Source: JBCCCJ01 sp039029315 (lineage in GTDB: Bacteria; Bacteroidota; Bacteroidia; J057). From it: a DNA stretch of 64,000 nucleotides. Positions 19,912 through 29,292 of the stretch are shown piece by piece (position 1 is the first letter of the stretch; each line of letters opens with the position of its first letter). Location of the stretch: the NCBI GenBank assembly GCA_039029315.1, contig JBCCGK010000030.1, forward strand, positions 43,695-107,694. Reading direction: 5' to 3'. Below the pieces are notes generated by a model. It saw only the letters and a program-made list of their open reading frames with translations, was not told the origin of the DNA and searched no databases. Both the position numbers and the translations under genes were made by a program.

Positions 19912-21633
19912 ATGTCTAGTACTATGGATATGAATTGCTCTTCTTCATACTGTTTCATCTCTTCCTCTTCAGCCATGTTTCATTCTATTGCCTCCTCCCT
20001 TCTTCGAATTACCCACATCACCTGTCTGGCTGGCTTTCTGATTTCATGCCACATTCTTTGGGGACAATCCTCGCCAGACAATGTCAATGTTCTACTCATC
20101 ATGATTGATGATTTGAATGACTGCCTGGAAGGATGGGGAGGTCATACACAAGCGCTGACCCCAAACATTCATCGTCTGGCTCAGTCATCCGCTTCCTTTC
20201 GGCAAGCCTATACCAATGCGCCTATGTGTGGCCCTTCACGTGCAAGTTTGTTCACAGGGGTGTATCCACATCATTCAGGCAATTTCTTCCAGGCCCCCTG
20301 GTACAAGAAAGAAACATTGAGCAATACGAGGACCATGATGGAACAATTCAAGCTCCATGGCTACCATGTAATGGGCAGTGGAAAAATTCTTCATCACAAC
20401 CAGAATCATTTGTGGAGTCATTTTGAGCATCCGGCAGATTACAGTCCCAGCCCTTTTGATGGAGAGGAACGCCTCCCTCATCCTGATGTCCCGTCCCCTT
20501 TCTATGAGATTGGATGGGTAGATGGCTCTCTGGGACCCTTCATCAATCTGGAAGGGCGAAAAAGTCCAGAAGGCAAAGCCCTTAGCTGGACCACGGGGAA
20601 TCCAAATACGAGATTCACACCGATGCGATATGTCTCTGATGATGACAGAGATCCAACCCCTGATGAGCGCAATGCCACATGGGCAGCTGAAACCATCTCT
20701 GATATGGCCCAAAACCCGCTTAATCAAGCATTTTTTCTGGCAGTTGGTTTTCTGCGGCCTCATACCCCACTGGTAGCTCCACAGAAATACTTCGATTTAT
20801 TCCCCCTGGATGAATTGAAAGTGGCAGTCAACAAACCTGGAGATGAAGAGGATACCCATCTGACTGTCGCATATCAAGGGGATGTCTTTACCCTTCGGAT
20901 GGGAAAAAAGATGTTTCATGATATCAGCGAGGCCTATGGAAGTGTAGAGTTGGGAATCAAAAAGTGGACCCAGGCATATCTCGCTTGTGTGGCTGCTGTG
21001 GATGACAATGTGGGAGAAGTGATGAAAGCCCTGGACGCCAGTCCTTTTGCTGCCAACACAATCGTCGTTCTTGCCAGTGATCATGGCTTTCATATGGGAG
21101 AGAAGGATTATTTATACAAAAACTCCTTGTGGGAAGAAAGTACGCGCATTCCCCTCATTATGCGTGTTCCAGGGCTGACGAAAGCTGGGTCCAACATTCA
21201 GCAAGTGGTTTCCCTCATCGATGTATATCCGACTCTGCTAGATCTTTGTGGCCTTCCGTCAGAGACTCCAAAAAACGAAAAGGGACATTCTCTGGATGGA
21301 TCAAGCCTACGTCCCTTGTTGGAGAAGCCACAAAAGAAAAAGCATCACTTTGGAACTCCTGCTGCCCTCACAGTCGTATATGGTGGCTCTGCTACGAAGG
21401 ATGATCCACGCTTACAGCACTATGCCATTCGTAGCAATCGATATCGATATATTCTGTATAGCAATGGAAAAGAAGAATTGTACGATCATCAATCTGATCC
21501 ATATGAATGGACCAACCTAGCCTTGAAACCCAACAAAAAGAGCAGACGGCAAGTCAAAAAAATGCGCTTGACGCTCAAAAAAATGCTTGCTCCCCATGTT
21601 CTGTCTGCCTGGGAACAGGTTCAGCCGCTCTAG
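19912..21633 (+). CDS. Type I sulfatase (iduronate-2-sulfatase-like)
   Basis: 573 residues from the ATG at 19912. Other in-frame ATGs at 19924, 19930 and 19975 are possible; the last directly precedes the hydrophobic signal segment that ends near ILWGQ. The sulfatase signature CGPSRASLFTG begins at Cys106, the residue converted to formylglycine, and the metal-binding DD pair is at about 66-67 (MIDDLND). ASDHGFHMGEKDYLYK and the C-terminal LYDHQSDPYEWTN are also typical. It removes sulfate esters, probably in the periplasm. It fits the SusCD locus as a desulfation step. No anaerobic sulfatase-maturase is seen nearby. Confidence 0.92.
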   Translation: MSSTMDMNCSSSYCFISSSSAMFHSIASSLLRITHITCLAGFLISCHILWGQSSPDNVNVLLIMIDDLNDCLEGWGGHTQALTPNIHRLAQSSASFRQAYTNAPMCGPSRASLFTGVYPHHSGNFFQAPWYKKETLSNTRTMMEQFKLHGYHVMGSGKILHHNQNHLWSHFEHPADYSPSPFDGEERLPHPDVPSPFYEIGWVDGSLGPFINLEGRKSPEGKALSWTTGNPNTRFTPMRYVSDDDRDPTPDERNATWAAETISDMAQNPLNQAFFLAVGFLRPHTPLVAPQKYFDLFPLDELKVAVNKPGDEEDTHLTVAYQGDVFTLRMGKKMFHDISEAYGSVELGIKKWTQAYLACVAAVDDNVGEVMKALDASPFAANTIVVLASDHGFHMGEKDYLYKNSLWEESTRIPLIMRVPGLTKAGSNIQQVVSLIDVYPTLLDLCGLPSETPKNEKGHSLDGSSLRPLLEKPQKKKHHFGTPAALTVVYGGSATKDDPRLQHYAIRSNRYRYILYSNGKEELYDHQSDPYEWTNLALKPNKKSRRQVKKMRLTLKKMLAPHVLSAWEQVQPL

Positions 21634-21970
21634 GCAGCATGTTAGATATCACACAAAAATTTATTGCTTCTCGGGCTGTATGTTCCTAAGAACCAGCACG
21701 ATTATTTATTGCATTTATGATACGATGGAGGGGAATAATTGATCAAAACAAAATATTTTCGATTGCCAACAAGTCATACATGTCCAATTGTATCTTGTTG
21801 CAATTCATCTGATATTCGGAAATAATCAAGAAATCGGGAAAAAACCGGAGAATGAAAAATTGTAAAAAATGATTGATAATATGCGAAAACAATAAGTAAC
21901 ATTGCATCGCAATTGAAACCCTTCCTTTTAGTGGTTTCTTTTGTTCGTTATTAACCAACTCAACCGCACT
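21634..21970. other. Intergenic region before the carbamoyltransferase gene
   Basis: 337 AT-rich bases. No ORF, strong hairpin or full promoter match was recognised. Confidence 0.4.
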
Positions 21971-23698
21971 ATGAAAAAAAACATCCTGGGGATTCAGGCC
22001 AACTTTCTTAAGCCTGATGGAATCGCGAATGAAAGCAGTGTTTCTTTGATCAAAGATGGCGTTCTGTCAACTTGTATTGCTGAAGAAAGGCTGTCGCGAA
22101 AAAAACTGGATGGACAATTTCCCAAGAGAGCCATTAAGACAGTTCTGGAAAACGAACAATTGACGGCCAACGACATTGATGCCATCGCTGTTCCTTTCCT
22201 TCACCCAAAGGTGAGTAACTATAAATACCTCAAGAGTGCCATCTCGACTTTTTTTGATACGGGGGTCTTTCTGACCAACAAAATCAAGGATTTTGCCTGG
22301 TTTACCCTTTATGATTCACTCAAGAAACCGAAGCATCTCCATTACGAGCTGGATGGGAAGACATTTCAGTTGGAATTGTACGACCACCATGCGTGTCATG
22401 CAGCAGGTGCATATTATTGCTCTCCCTTTGACAAGGCCCTGGTAGTTACACTCGATGGTGGGGGAGATGGCCTGGATGGAGGGGTATATTTTGGAGAAGG
22501 CACCTCACTCACCAATTTGTTCGAAGTTCCTCACTTTCAATCTCCTGGTACGATGTACAGTGCCATCACCAGTGATATTGGGTTTAAGCGACATAGACAT
22601 GAGGGAAAAATCACCGGGCTGGCAGCTTATGGCAACAAGGACCTCAAGCGCCTTGGTCTGGAAGATTTGATGCGTTTTCACCCGACCAAATTGCGTTTTA
22701 TCAGCAAAAAAGTCGCGGCACACCACCTCAACAAAGACCTGAGTACCAAATCCAATATTTTTTATCCGTTGTTGGAAAAGTTTGGACGGGAAGACCTCGC
22801 GGCTGCTACCCAGAACATCCTGGAAATGGTGGTCATCGACTATGTAAAGGCTGGCATAAAAGAAGCAAAAAAACGAGGTCACCAATTCGATAAAATTTGT
22901 CTGGCTGGTGGGGTATTTGCCAATGTCAAACTCAACCAGTTCATCTACAATATAGAGGGAATAGATAATGTATTCGTCTATCCTGCCATGGGAGATGATG
23001 GGCTATCTGGTGGGGCAGCCTTGTTGTCCTATTATCAACAGAAAGAAGTTCAGAGCAAGCAGCCAGCCCAAATCAAAGACATCTATAAAGGACTTGAATT
23101 CACCAATGATGAGATCAAGGCTGCTTTGGATCATGCCAAGCTCACCTATACGTTTCACGAAGAAGTCGAAAAAGAAATCGCCCTACATATGCAAGCGGGT
23201 AAGGTGGTGGGAAGATTCAATGGAAAAATGGAGTATGGTCCCCGTGCACTCGGAAATCGTTCCATCATTGGGGCTCCATTTGATCCGAGTATCAATAATT
23301 GGCTGAACAAAAGGTTGAACCGGACAGAATTCATGCCCTTTGCGCCAAGTATCAATGAAGAGTTCGCTGAAGAATATTTCATCAACTATCGCACAGACAA
23401 CATAGCGGCTCAATTCATGACCATTACCTATGATGTAAATCCGGCTGTCTCTGAGAAAATCCCGGCTGTAGTTCATGTTGACAACACAGCCAGACCCCAG
23501 GTAGTCAAAAAGGACATCAATCCTTCTTATCATAAGATCATTGAAGAATTTTATAAATTGACCGGTGTTCCTGTGGTGCTGAATACCAGTTTCAATATCC
23601 ATGAGCAACCCATTGTCTGTACTCCTCAAGATGCAATTGCAGGCTTTTTGGAAGGGAAATTGGATGTTCTGGCAATCGGCAATTTTATCTGTTTGTAG
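21971..23698 (+). CDS. NodU/TobZ-family carbamoyltransferase
   Basis: 575 residues from the ATG at 21971 (MKKNILGIQANF); an upstream TTG is less likely. The N-terminal Kae1-like half carries HHACHAAGAYYCSPF (near 137), whose histidines bind metal, and VTLDGGGDGLDGGVY. The C-terminal YrdC-like half has KMEYGPRALGNRSIIG and GVPVVLNTSFNIHEQPIVCTP. Together they make carbamoyl-adenylate from carbamoyl phosphate and ATP and pass the carbamoyl group to a hydroxyl of a sugar or small molecule. In Bacteroidota these genes often belong to surface polysaccharide or natural-product loci, but no glycosyltransferase is adjacent here. The acceptor is unknown. Confidence 0.93.
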   Translation: MKKNILGIQANFLKPDGIANESSVSLIKDGVLSTCIAEERLSRKKLDGQFPKRAIKTVLENEQLTANDIDAIAVPFLHPKVSNYKYLKSAISTFFDTGVFLTNKIKDFAWFTLYDSLKKPKHLHYELDGKTFQLELYDHHACHAAGAYYCSPFDKALVVTLDGGGDGLDGGVYFGEGTSLTNLFEVPHFQSPGTMYSAITSDIGFKRHRHEGKITGLAAYGNKDLKRLGLEDLMRFHPTKLRFISKKVAAHHLNKDLSTKSNIFYPLLEKFGREDLAAATQNILEMVVIDYVKAGIKEAKKRGHQFDKICLAGGVFANVKLNQFIYNIEGIDNVFVYPAMGDDGLSGGAALLSYYQQKEVQSKQPAQIKDIYKGLEFTNDEIKAALDHAKLTYTFHEEVEKEIALHMQAGKVVGRFNGKMEYGPRALGNRSIIGAPFDPSINNWLNKRLNRTEFMPFAPSINEEFAEEYFINYRTDNIAAQFMTITYDVNPAVSEKIPAVVHVDNTARPQVVKKDINPSYHKIIEEFYKLTGVPVVLNTSFNIHEQPIVCTPQDAIAGFLEGKLDVLAIGNFICL

Positions 23699-23769
23699 GG
23701 CAAGTGGAAATGGCCTGATTTAGCGGGGATTCTTTTGGCAGGTGGACAATTTTCATATATCATTGCCAA

Positions 23770-24348
23770 ATGAAATACCATGATCCCACTACCTCTGCTT
23801 CAGATTCTATTCAGATTGGTCTGGATTTGAAGAAACTCAAATTTCTCATGCCTGAAATTTTTTCTCTATCTCAGAGAATCAAGTACTGGCTTCGGAGGTT
23901 TGGGTTTAGTTCCTATATAGAGCAAATCAGTGAGCATATCAGTTTTGGGGATAGTCAGGGAGCTGTGGTTGTCTCAACTTCTCCTCTTCTCATTGCAGCT
24001 TACAATGAAGATATAGATTGCGTCATCATGCTGAAGTATGAGAAGAAGATCCAAAAACGCTATCAATTCTTCGAAGGAGACAGACTCATTTGTGTCAATA
24101 CATTCGGTCGATGGGAGGAGATGCAATCGGATTTGATACCGGGCAAGAGAAATTCAGGTTCCTGGAATTCAGTGCATCCAATTGTGGCCGATTTGGTCTC
24201 ATCGGATCAAGCTCCTATCCAAAGAAGAAAAGACCAAATTGGTGAGCAGGGCTTTGCATATATTGAGCAATTGGGAAGAGAATACCTGATCAAAAAACCA
24301 CAGGTCTTTCGCGATGGGAAACCCATCTATGCTTCTATGGAAGCATGA
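23770..24348 (+). CDS. Unrecognised 192-residue protein
   Basis: 192 residues, no signal peptide or membrane segment. I do not recognise the family. It has a basic amphipathic region (SQRIKYWLRRFGFSSYIEQ, 37-55), then an alternating beta-rich core (AVVVSTSPLLIAAYNEDIDCVIMLKYE) and a charged C-terminal third. It starts 71 bases after the carbamoyltransferase stop on the same strand and is probably co-transcribed, so a linked role is possible. Codon use looks like its neighbours and the frame is intact. It is treated as real because it fills the space without a competing ORF. Confidence 0.7.
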   Translation: MKYHDPTTSASDSIQIGLDLKKLKFLMPEIFSLSQRIKYWLRRFGFSSYIEQISEHISFGDSQGAVVVSTSPLLIAAYNEDIDCVIMLKYEKKIQKRYQFFEGDRLICVNTFGRWEEMQSDLIPGKRNSGSWNSVHPIVADLVSSDQAPIQRRKDQIGEQGFAYIEQLGREYLIKKPQVFRDGKPIYASMEA

Positions 24349-24461
24349 TCAGAGATGCCTTTTCTCAGGAAAGTGTCCGACAAATGTCAGCTCCATGCTA
24401 AATGCGCGAAAGCCATCTATCGGACATTTTATCCTTTGAAGATCGAGACTTAAGTCTCTCA

Positions 24462-24621
24462 GAGACTGTTTGAACATCTGTCACTTATTTTTTGTATAGG
24501 TTTTTTTCCTCATCCGGCGGCTTTTTTTGTCCCCATAGCACAATTATGAGAACAAAAAAGAGCCTTGTCTGAGAAAAAAATACAGCCTGAAAATTCTCAG
24601 CACAGATTCCCAAACAGTCTC
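24462..24621 (+). mobile_element. MITE-like repeat, copy B (complete)
   Basis: 160 bases with the same GAGACTGTTT / AAACAGTCTC ends and the direct repeat TCA at 24459-24461 and 24622-24624. The central hairpin is at 24522-24559 with a slightly changed arm (TCCCCATAG) and loop CACAA. It lies between two convergent genes. The right-hand TCA is the complement of the TGA stop codon of the Kelch gene. Confidence 0.85.
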
Positions 24622-26187
24622 TCAGTCGTCATCTGGAGAATATTTCCAAAAAGCACCACTTTGTCCACCCAACAACCCCAGTCCTCCATCTAGATCTCCA
24701 CCTCCGATAAAATCATAGCTCTCACTCCCAGGAAAATCTGATTTTTTATTCCAGATATTGTCTGATGGCACATACTCCCACAAGTCCTTGTGAAAGGTAC
24801 TACCAGAGGAGTGGACTTCTCTTCCCCCACAGATAAACACACGATCAGCCAATGTCATTACCCCTGCCTTGACTCTCCCGGAGTTGGGCCAGACTGGACC
24901 AGCAGTCCATTCTTCGGTTGCTGGATCAAAGACCCAGAAATCCTGCAGATTGCTGGTCGAGCTTCCGAGCCCCAGGCCAACATACCCAAGGTTTCCAATG
25001 CTGAATCCCACAGCCTCCGAACGTTCTGGCCCTGGCAAGTCGGGAATTTGTTTCCACTGGTTGGTCAGCAGATCATATTCCCAAAAGTCCTTCAACAGCT
25101 GCCCCAACCAATTCTTTCCAGCTCCTACGTATCCTTTGTTTCCGATGGCAAATCCAACGGCATCAAATCTCGCTTCTCCTGGAAAATCCGCAATGGGAGT
25201 CCAGACGTCTTCTAGTTGATTGAACATCCAGAAATCCTGAAATGGCTCTATGGATTGAGCATTTATCCCCCCACCGATGAACAAACTTTTGTCAAAAGTG
25301 AATCCAACTGCCCTGGAACGAGCAGCACCAGGCACATCCGCTTTCTGTGTCCAGGTATCGGACTCGATATGATAGGCATAACAATAGAGCTGTGCATCTT
25401 CTCCGATAGTCCCACTCATCAGAAAAACTTCCCCTTCAGAGACCAAAGATACAGCATTGGCTAGCATATTCGGGATTTCTTCTAGCTCAGTCCAGGCAGC
25501 TAATATCTCTCCAGGCTCGGACTCATCCCTTTCTTCACAACTGATAGGGATACATTCTGCCCGCTTAATAATTTCGTATCTACCGACGACATACCGCTGT
25601 TCCACAACAAATCGATCTTCTGTCAATAGGGTAAATTCGTAGTCTGTATGCCCAGGATATTTGTCGAAATTTCCTACATCTTCCATTCCCTGGAACTGCA
25701 AAAAGACTTCGGCCATGGGAGGAACCTCCATGATTGGTCGTTCTGTATCTTTCCATGCCCAATCCCCACGCTCGCGATTAGGATTCACTTGAAGAGGATC
25801 TGGTCTACAGAATTGTCGGTCAGCATTTTCACCATAAAAGCGATACAGGAAAAAGTCTCCAGCTTCTCCACTTCCAGCACTTGCATTGAGCAAAAATTCC
25901 AGCCTGATCTCAGCACCTGTATCAGACAGGGTGTCATAAGCTTCGGTAGTTTCATTGAAAGATGTTCGTGTAAAATGCCCTGGGGTTTGGTCCAGTGGTT
26001 CATATACAAACACATCTTTGCGATCAACCCGAAGTGCATGATCAGTGTTGTGGAATTCCTTGGTATAGGATTCGACACGCCAGATTTTATCTACCAATTT
26101 GGCTGTCTCTGTAGGGCGAAACAAAGGACTAGACTCACAAGAAAACAAACAAAAGACACTCACAAGAAAACACAATCGTTGATTCAT
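24622..26187 (-). CDS. Kelch-repeat lipoprotein
   Basis: 521 residues from the ATG at 26185-26187 (MNQRLCFLVSVFCLFSC), a lipoprotein signal with Cys near 17. Longer upstream starts would bury the signal. The N-terminal ~250 residues are beta-rich and not recognised. From about 270 onward there are roughly five Kelch blades with the pattern W-x-P/D-L-P-G-x-x-R-x-x-A-V-G-F and D-F-W-x-F/Y-D (for example LQDFWVFDPATEEW). They form a beta-propeller on the cell surface or in the periplasm. Function unknown. The TGA stop is also the target duplication of repeat copy B, so the protein end was not altered by the insertion. Confidence 0.85.
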   Translation of the reverse strand: MNQRLCFLVSVFCLFSCESSPLFRPTETAKLVDKIWRVESYTKEFHNTDHALRVDRKDVFVYEPLDQTPGHFTRTSFNETTEAYDTLSDTGAEIRLEFLLNASAGSGEAGDFFLYRFYGENADRQFCRPDPLQVNPNRERGDWAWKDTERPIMEVPPMAEVFLQFQGMEDVGNFDKYPGHTDYEFTLLTEDRFVVEQRYVVGRYEIIKRAECIPISCEERDESEPGEILAAWTELEEIPNMLANAVSLVSEGEVFLMSGTIGEDAQLYCYAYHIESDTWTQKADVPGAARSRAVGFTFDKSLFIGGGINAQSIEPFQDFWMFNQLEDVWTPIADFPGEARFDAVGFAIGNKGYVGAGKNWLGQLLKDFWEYDLLTNQWKQIPDLPGPERSEAVGFSIGNLGYVGLGLGSSTSNLQDFWVFDPATEEWTAGPVWPNSGRVKAGVMTLADRVFICGGREVHSSGSTFHKDLWEYVPSDNIWNKKSDFPGSESYDFIGGGDLDGGLGLLGGQSGAFWKYSPDDD

Positions 26188-26433
26188 AGCTGTATTGATT
26201 GGTTGAAAAATGGAACAGATAGCAGTAACTGTAGGGCTTGGTAAGCTCTTTACTATTTCGAAGGTTTTTATACCTGTTTTCAGGTAATCATACAATTGGT
26301 CATTTACAGGTAAGGGGAGAACCATCTGAATTTGGAGCAGGATTGTCCTGAGAAAGATGGATCAGTTTTTCAACAAATACAGCGGGCGCAGAGAGTTCGT
26401 TTTTGGGAAGGTGTAATTTTTTTCTCTACTTAA

Positions 26434-26594
26434 GAGACTGTTTGAACATCTGTTACTTATTGTTTGTATGCGTCTTTTTTCCTCATCCTACAGCTTTTTT
26501 TGTTCTCATAGCACCACCATGAGAACAAAAAAGAGCCTTGTCTGAGAAAAAAATACACCATAAAACTTCTCAGCACAGATATCAAAACAGTCTC
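26434..26594 (+). mobile_element. MITE-like repeat, copy C (complete)
   Basis: 161 bases with the same ends as copies A and B. The flanks are TAA (26431-26433) and TTA (26595-26597), one mismatch from a perfect duplication. The hairpin is at 26495-26532. It lies in the divergent region between the Kelch gene and the amidohydrolase gene, ending 36 bases before the amidohydrolase ATG; an open frame runs from inside the repeat into that gene. Confidence 0.85.
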
Positions 26595-26630
26595 TTAGAG
26601 ACTTTCTCATTGGTTGATATATTTCCCATT

Positions 26631-28049
26631 ATGAACTACTCTCCCTACCTTCTGCTGCTAGCTTGTGTTGGCATGTTTCTCAGTTGCCAACCTGATTCCA
26701 CTGGCGGAGGTACAACACAGATTCAATCCGGAGACATGGCCTTTGTGCATGTCAATGTTGTGCCAATGAATCAGGAACGCATACTCAGAGACCAGACCGT
26801 TGTGATCAAACACGGCAAGATTCACCAAATTGGTGATGCAAACAGTATTCAGCTGTCTAGGGAAACCGTCCTCATCGACGGCACGGATCAGTATCTTTCG
26901 CCTGGTCTTTCAGAAATGCATGCACATATTCCTGTCCCTCGTCAGGGAGATGACACAGTCAGAATCATGTCTTCGCCACTATTTCTCTATTTGGCAAATG
27001 GAATTACCATCATCAGAGGCATGTTGGGACATCCTTATCATTTGGATTTGAAGGAGCTGGTCATGAATGGAGAGATTCCAGGCCCGAGGATTTATACTTC
27101 AGGCACATCGATCAATGGAAATACAGCTCCTGATCCAGAAACCGCCGCTCAATTGGTCCGGGATCAACAGGCAACAGGTTATGATTTTCTGAAGCTCCAT
27201 CCTGGCCTTACCACTGAGACCTTTGATGCGATAGTCAGGACGGCCAAAGAGGTCGGCATTCCTTATGCTGGCCATGTGTCCAATTTGGTTAGAATTGAGC
27301 ATGCACTGGCCAATGATTATGCCTCTATTGATCATATTGATGGTTTTCTGGAAGGCTTGGTCCCGGAAAGCGCTGGCGTAGATCACACCAAAAACGGCTT
27401 CTTTGGATTCAATTTTGTAGAGTTGGCTGAGCCTGCTGGCATAGATGCCCTTGCACAAAGCGCTGCAGAGAATGAGATTGCCATTGTTCCTACACAAAGT
27501 GTCATCATCCGATGGACTTCCGCCAAGTCTCCAGAAGACATGGCTGCGGAACCAGAAATGAAATACATCCATCCACGTTTGCTGGCGAGTTGGCAGGAAC
27601 GAAAACATGGTTTACAGGGATTGGAAGATTATTCTCCTGCGCGTGCTGAAAAGTTTGAGAATCTGCGTGCGCAAATCATCAAAGCTTTGCACGATGCAGG
27701 TACCTTGATGTTGTTGGGCTCGGATTCTCCCCAAGTGTTCAATGTTCCTGGCTTCTCCATCCATCATGAAATTCAACTGTTGGCTACAGCTGGGCTCAGT
27801 AATTTCGAAGCCATGCAGACAGGTACAGTCAATCCAGCCAAATACTTTGGAGAGGAGGGCGAATATGGCGTGGTAGCAGAAGGCGCCTCCGCTGACCTGG
27901 TTTTGCTCAAGGGAAATCCCCTCGAAGATCTTACCCATCTTGAGCACCCCAATGGCGTCATGTATCGTGGCAATTGGTTGTCCAGGCCTGAGATTGAAAA
28001 AGGACTTCAGGAATTGGCTGATCACTATGCCAGTTTGGCCTCCAACTAG
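26631..28049 (+). CDS. Amidohydrolase-family lipoprotein
   Basis: 472 residues from the ATG at 26631, which begins a lipoprotein signal (VGMFLSC, Cys at 19). An in-frame ATG at 26538 lies inside repeat copy C and is rejected. Metal-dependent hydrolase features are visible: MHAHI near 97-101 (HxH), FLKLHPG with a lysine that could be carbamylated, AGHVSN, SIDHIDGF, and LLGSDSP near the C-terminus (catalytic Asp). PGLSEMHAH and a C-terminal ADLVLLKGNPLEDL are typical of the imidazolonepropionase/prolidase-like branch. The substrate is unknown, likely a cyclic amide or peptide in the periplasm. It converges on the next gene with 2 bases between stops. Confidence 0.88.
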   Translation: MNYSPYLLLLACVGMFLSCQPDSTGGGTTQIQSGDMAFVHVNVVPMNQERILRDQTVVIKHGKIHQIGDANSIQLSRETVLIDGTDQYLSPGLSEMHAHIPVPRQGDDTVRIMSSPLFLYLANGITIIRGMLGHPYHLDLKELVMNGEIPGPRIYTSGTSINGNTAPDPETAAQLVRDQQATGYDFLKLHPGLTTETFDAIVRTAKEVGIPYAGHVSNLVRIEHALANDYASIDHIDGFLEGLVPESAGVDHTKNGFFGFNFVELAEPAGIDALAQSAAENEIAIVPTQSVIIRWTSAKSPEDMAAEPEMKYIHPRLLASWQERKHGLQGLEDYSPARAEKFENLRAQIIKALHDAGTLMLLGSDSPQVFNVPGFSIHHEIQLLATAGLSNFEAMQTGTVNPAKYFGEEGEYGVVAEGASADLVLLKGNPLEDLTHLEHPNGVMYRGNWLSRPEIEKGLQELADHYASLASN

Positions 28050-28051
28050 GC

Positions 28052-29218
28052 CTATACTGTATAGGTTTGTATCACTTGTGCGAGGATTTCGGTGGTCTGA
28101 ACGACAGATTCCCATTCCACATATTCGACTGCTCCATGCAAGCCTTTTCCTCTGGGGCCGAAAATCAGGGTGGGGGTTCCTGCATGAGCCATCAATGCGG
28201 CATCTGTCCAAAATCCAATCCCTGTAGGAGAGGCAGATTTTCCGAGTGTTCTTTTGTAAGCAGGGAGAAATGCTTTCACAATGGCTTCTTCAGGAGAGAC
28301 TTCTAGTGGATGACGTTCCAGGTAAGCCCGAGCGTTTGCTGTGAATTGAGGAGAGCCTTTCTTGATCTGTGTGATTATTTGGTCCAGTTCCTGCTGGATC
28401 GACTCCAGGGACTCTCCCGGAAGTGTGCGACGCTCAATGCTTATCTTACAAGAGTCGGGATAGATACTCATTTCGCTTCCTCCTTCTATGAGTGAGGCGT
28501 GAACGGAACCTCGCCCCAATAGAGGATGCTGGATTGCTGGCAGGATTGTTTCCTCTAATTCACTCAAGCCATTCAATATCTTTCCGGCCTGGAGGATGGC
28601 ATCAATCCCTACTTCTGGTCGACTTCCATGTGCAGCAACTCCTTCTACCAAAATTTCACTCCAGACAAATCCCTTATGGGCCAACACCATCTCAAGATCT
28701 GTCGGTTCCGTAACGATTCCTGCATCAGCTCGATATGATTGCAACAAAGCCTGTGTTCCTATGCTTTCATATTCTTCATCGGCTACACAGGCGAGAATGA
28801 GATCTCCTGTTGGCTGGAATCCAGCTTCTTTCAAGGCGATAGCAGCCATGATTTGAGCAGCAACTCCGCTTTTCATGTCCATTGATCCTCGTCCATAGAT
28901 TTTTCCTTCCTTGAAAACGGGATCAAAAGGATCAATAGTCATGCCCTGGATTCCCACGGTATCTATGTGTCCGTTGAGCATCAAGGATTGTCCTCCCCCA
29001 CTCCCTTTCCACATCGCGACCGTATTTTTGCGGCCTTCTTGCAAATCCTGAATCTCTACCTCAAATCCATGAGATTCCAGATAATTCCCCAGAAAATCTG
29101 CCAATTCGGATTCCCCGGTTCCATCTGCGGACAAATCAGGATTGATGGAGGGGATTGAAATCATTCTCTGTAACAATTTCAATAGGCGATTTTGAGGGAT
29201 AAAATTGGAAATTTTCAT
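28052..29218 (-). CDS. M20-family deacylase (ArgE/DapE type)
   Basis: 388 residues. Zinc-peptidase residues: His84 and Asp86 (NGHIDTVG), Asp114 (GRGSMDMKSG), the catalytic Glu pair at about 148-149 (ADEEY), and a later TEPTD. A dimerisation domain occupies the middle (HGSRPEVGIDAILQAGKIL). The family removes acyl groups from amino acids such as N-acetylornithine or N-succinyl-diaminopimelate; the exact substrate cannot be assigned. No signal peptide. It is divergent from the Gfo/Idh gene with a short shared upstream region. Confidence 0.9.
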   Translation of the reverse strand: MKISNFIPQNRLLKLLQRMISIPSINPDLSADGTGESELADFLGNYLESHGFEVEIQDLQEGRKNTVAMWKGSGGGQSLMLNGHIDTVGIQGMTIDPFDPVFKEGKIYGRGSMDMKSGVAAQIMAAIALKEAGFQPTGDLILACVADEEYESIGTQALLQSYRADAGIVTEPTDLEMVLAHKGFVWSEILVEGVAAHGSRPEVGIDAILQAGKILNGLSELEETILPAIQHPLLGRGSVHASLIEGGSEMSIYPDSCKISIERRTLPGESLESIQQELDQIITQIKKGSPQFTANARAYLERHPLEVSPEEAIVKAFLPAYKRTLGKSASPTGIGFWTDAALMAHAGTPTLIFGPRGKGLHGAVEYVEWESVVQTTEILAQVIQTYTV

Positions 29219-29292
29219 ACCGAAAGTTTGCGAATAATTTGCGAGATTTGAAACACTTGATTTACCATCTTACGAATGACATTTACACTCAT

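Noticed and set aside
26538..26630. Upstream in-frame start for the amidohydrolase
   Set aside because: It lies in repeat copy C and would place 31 residues before a clear lipoprotein signal.
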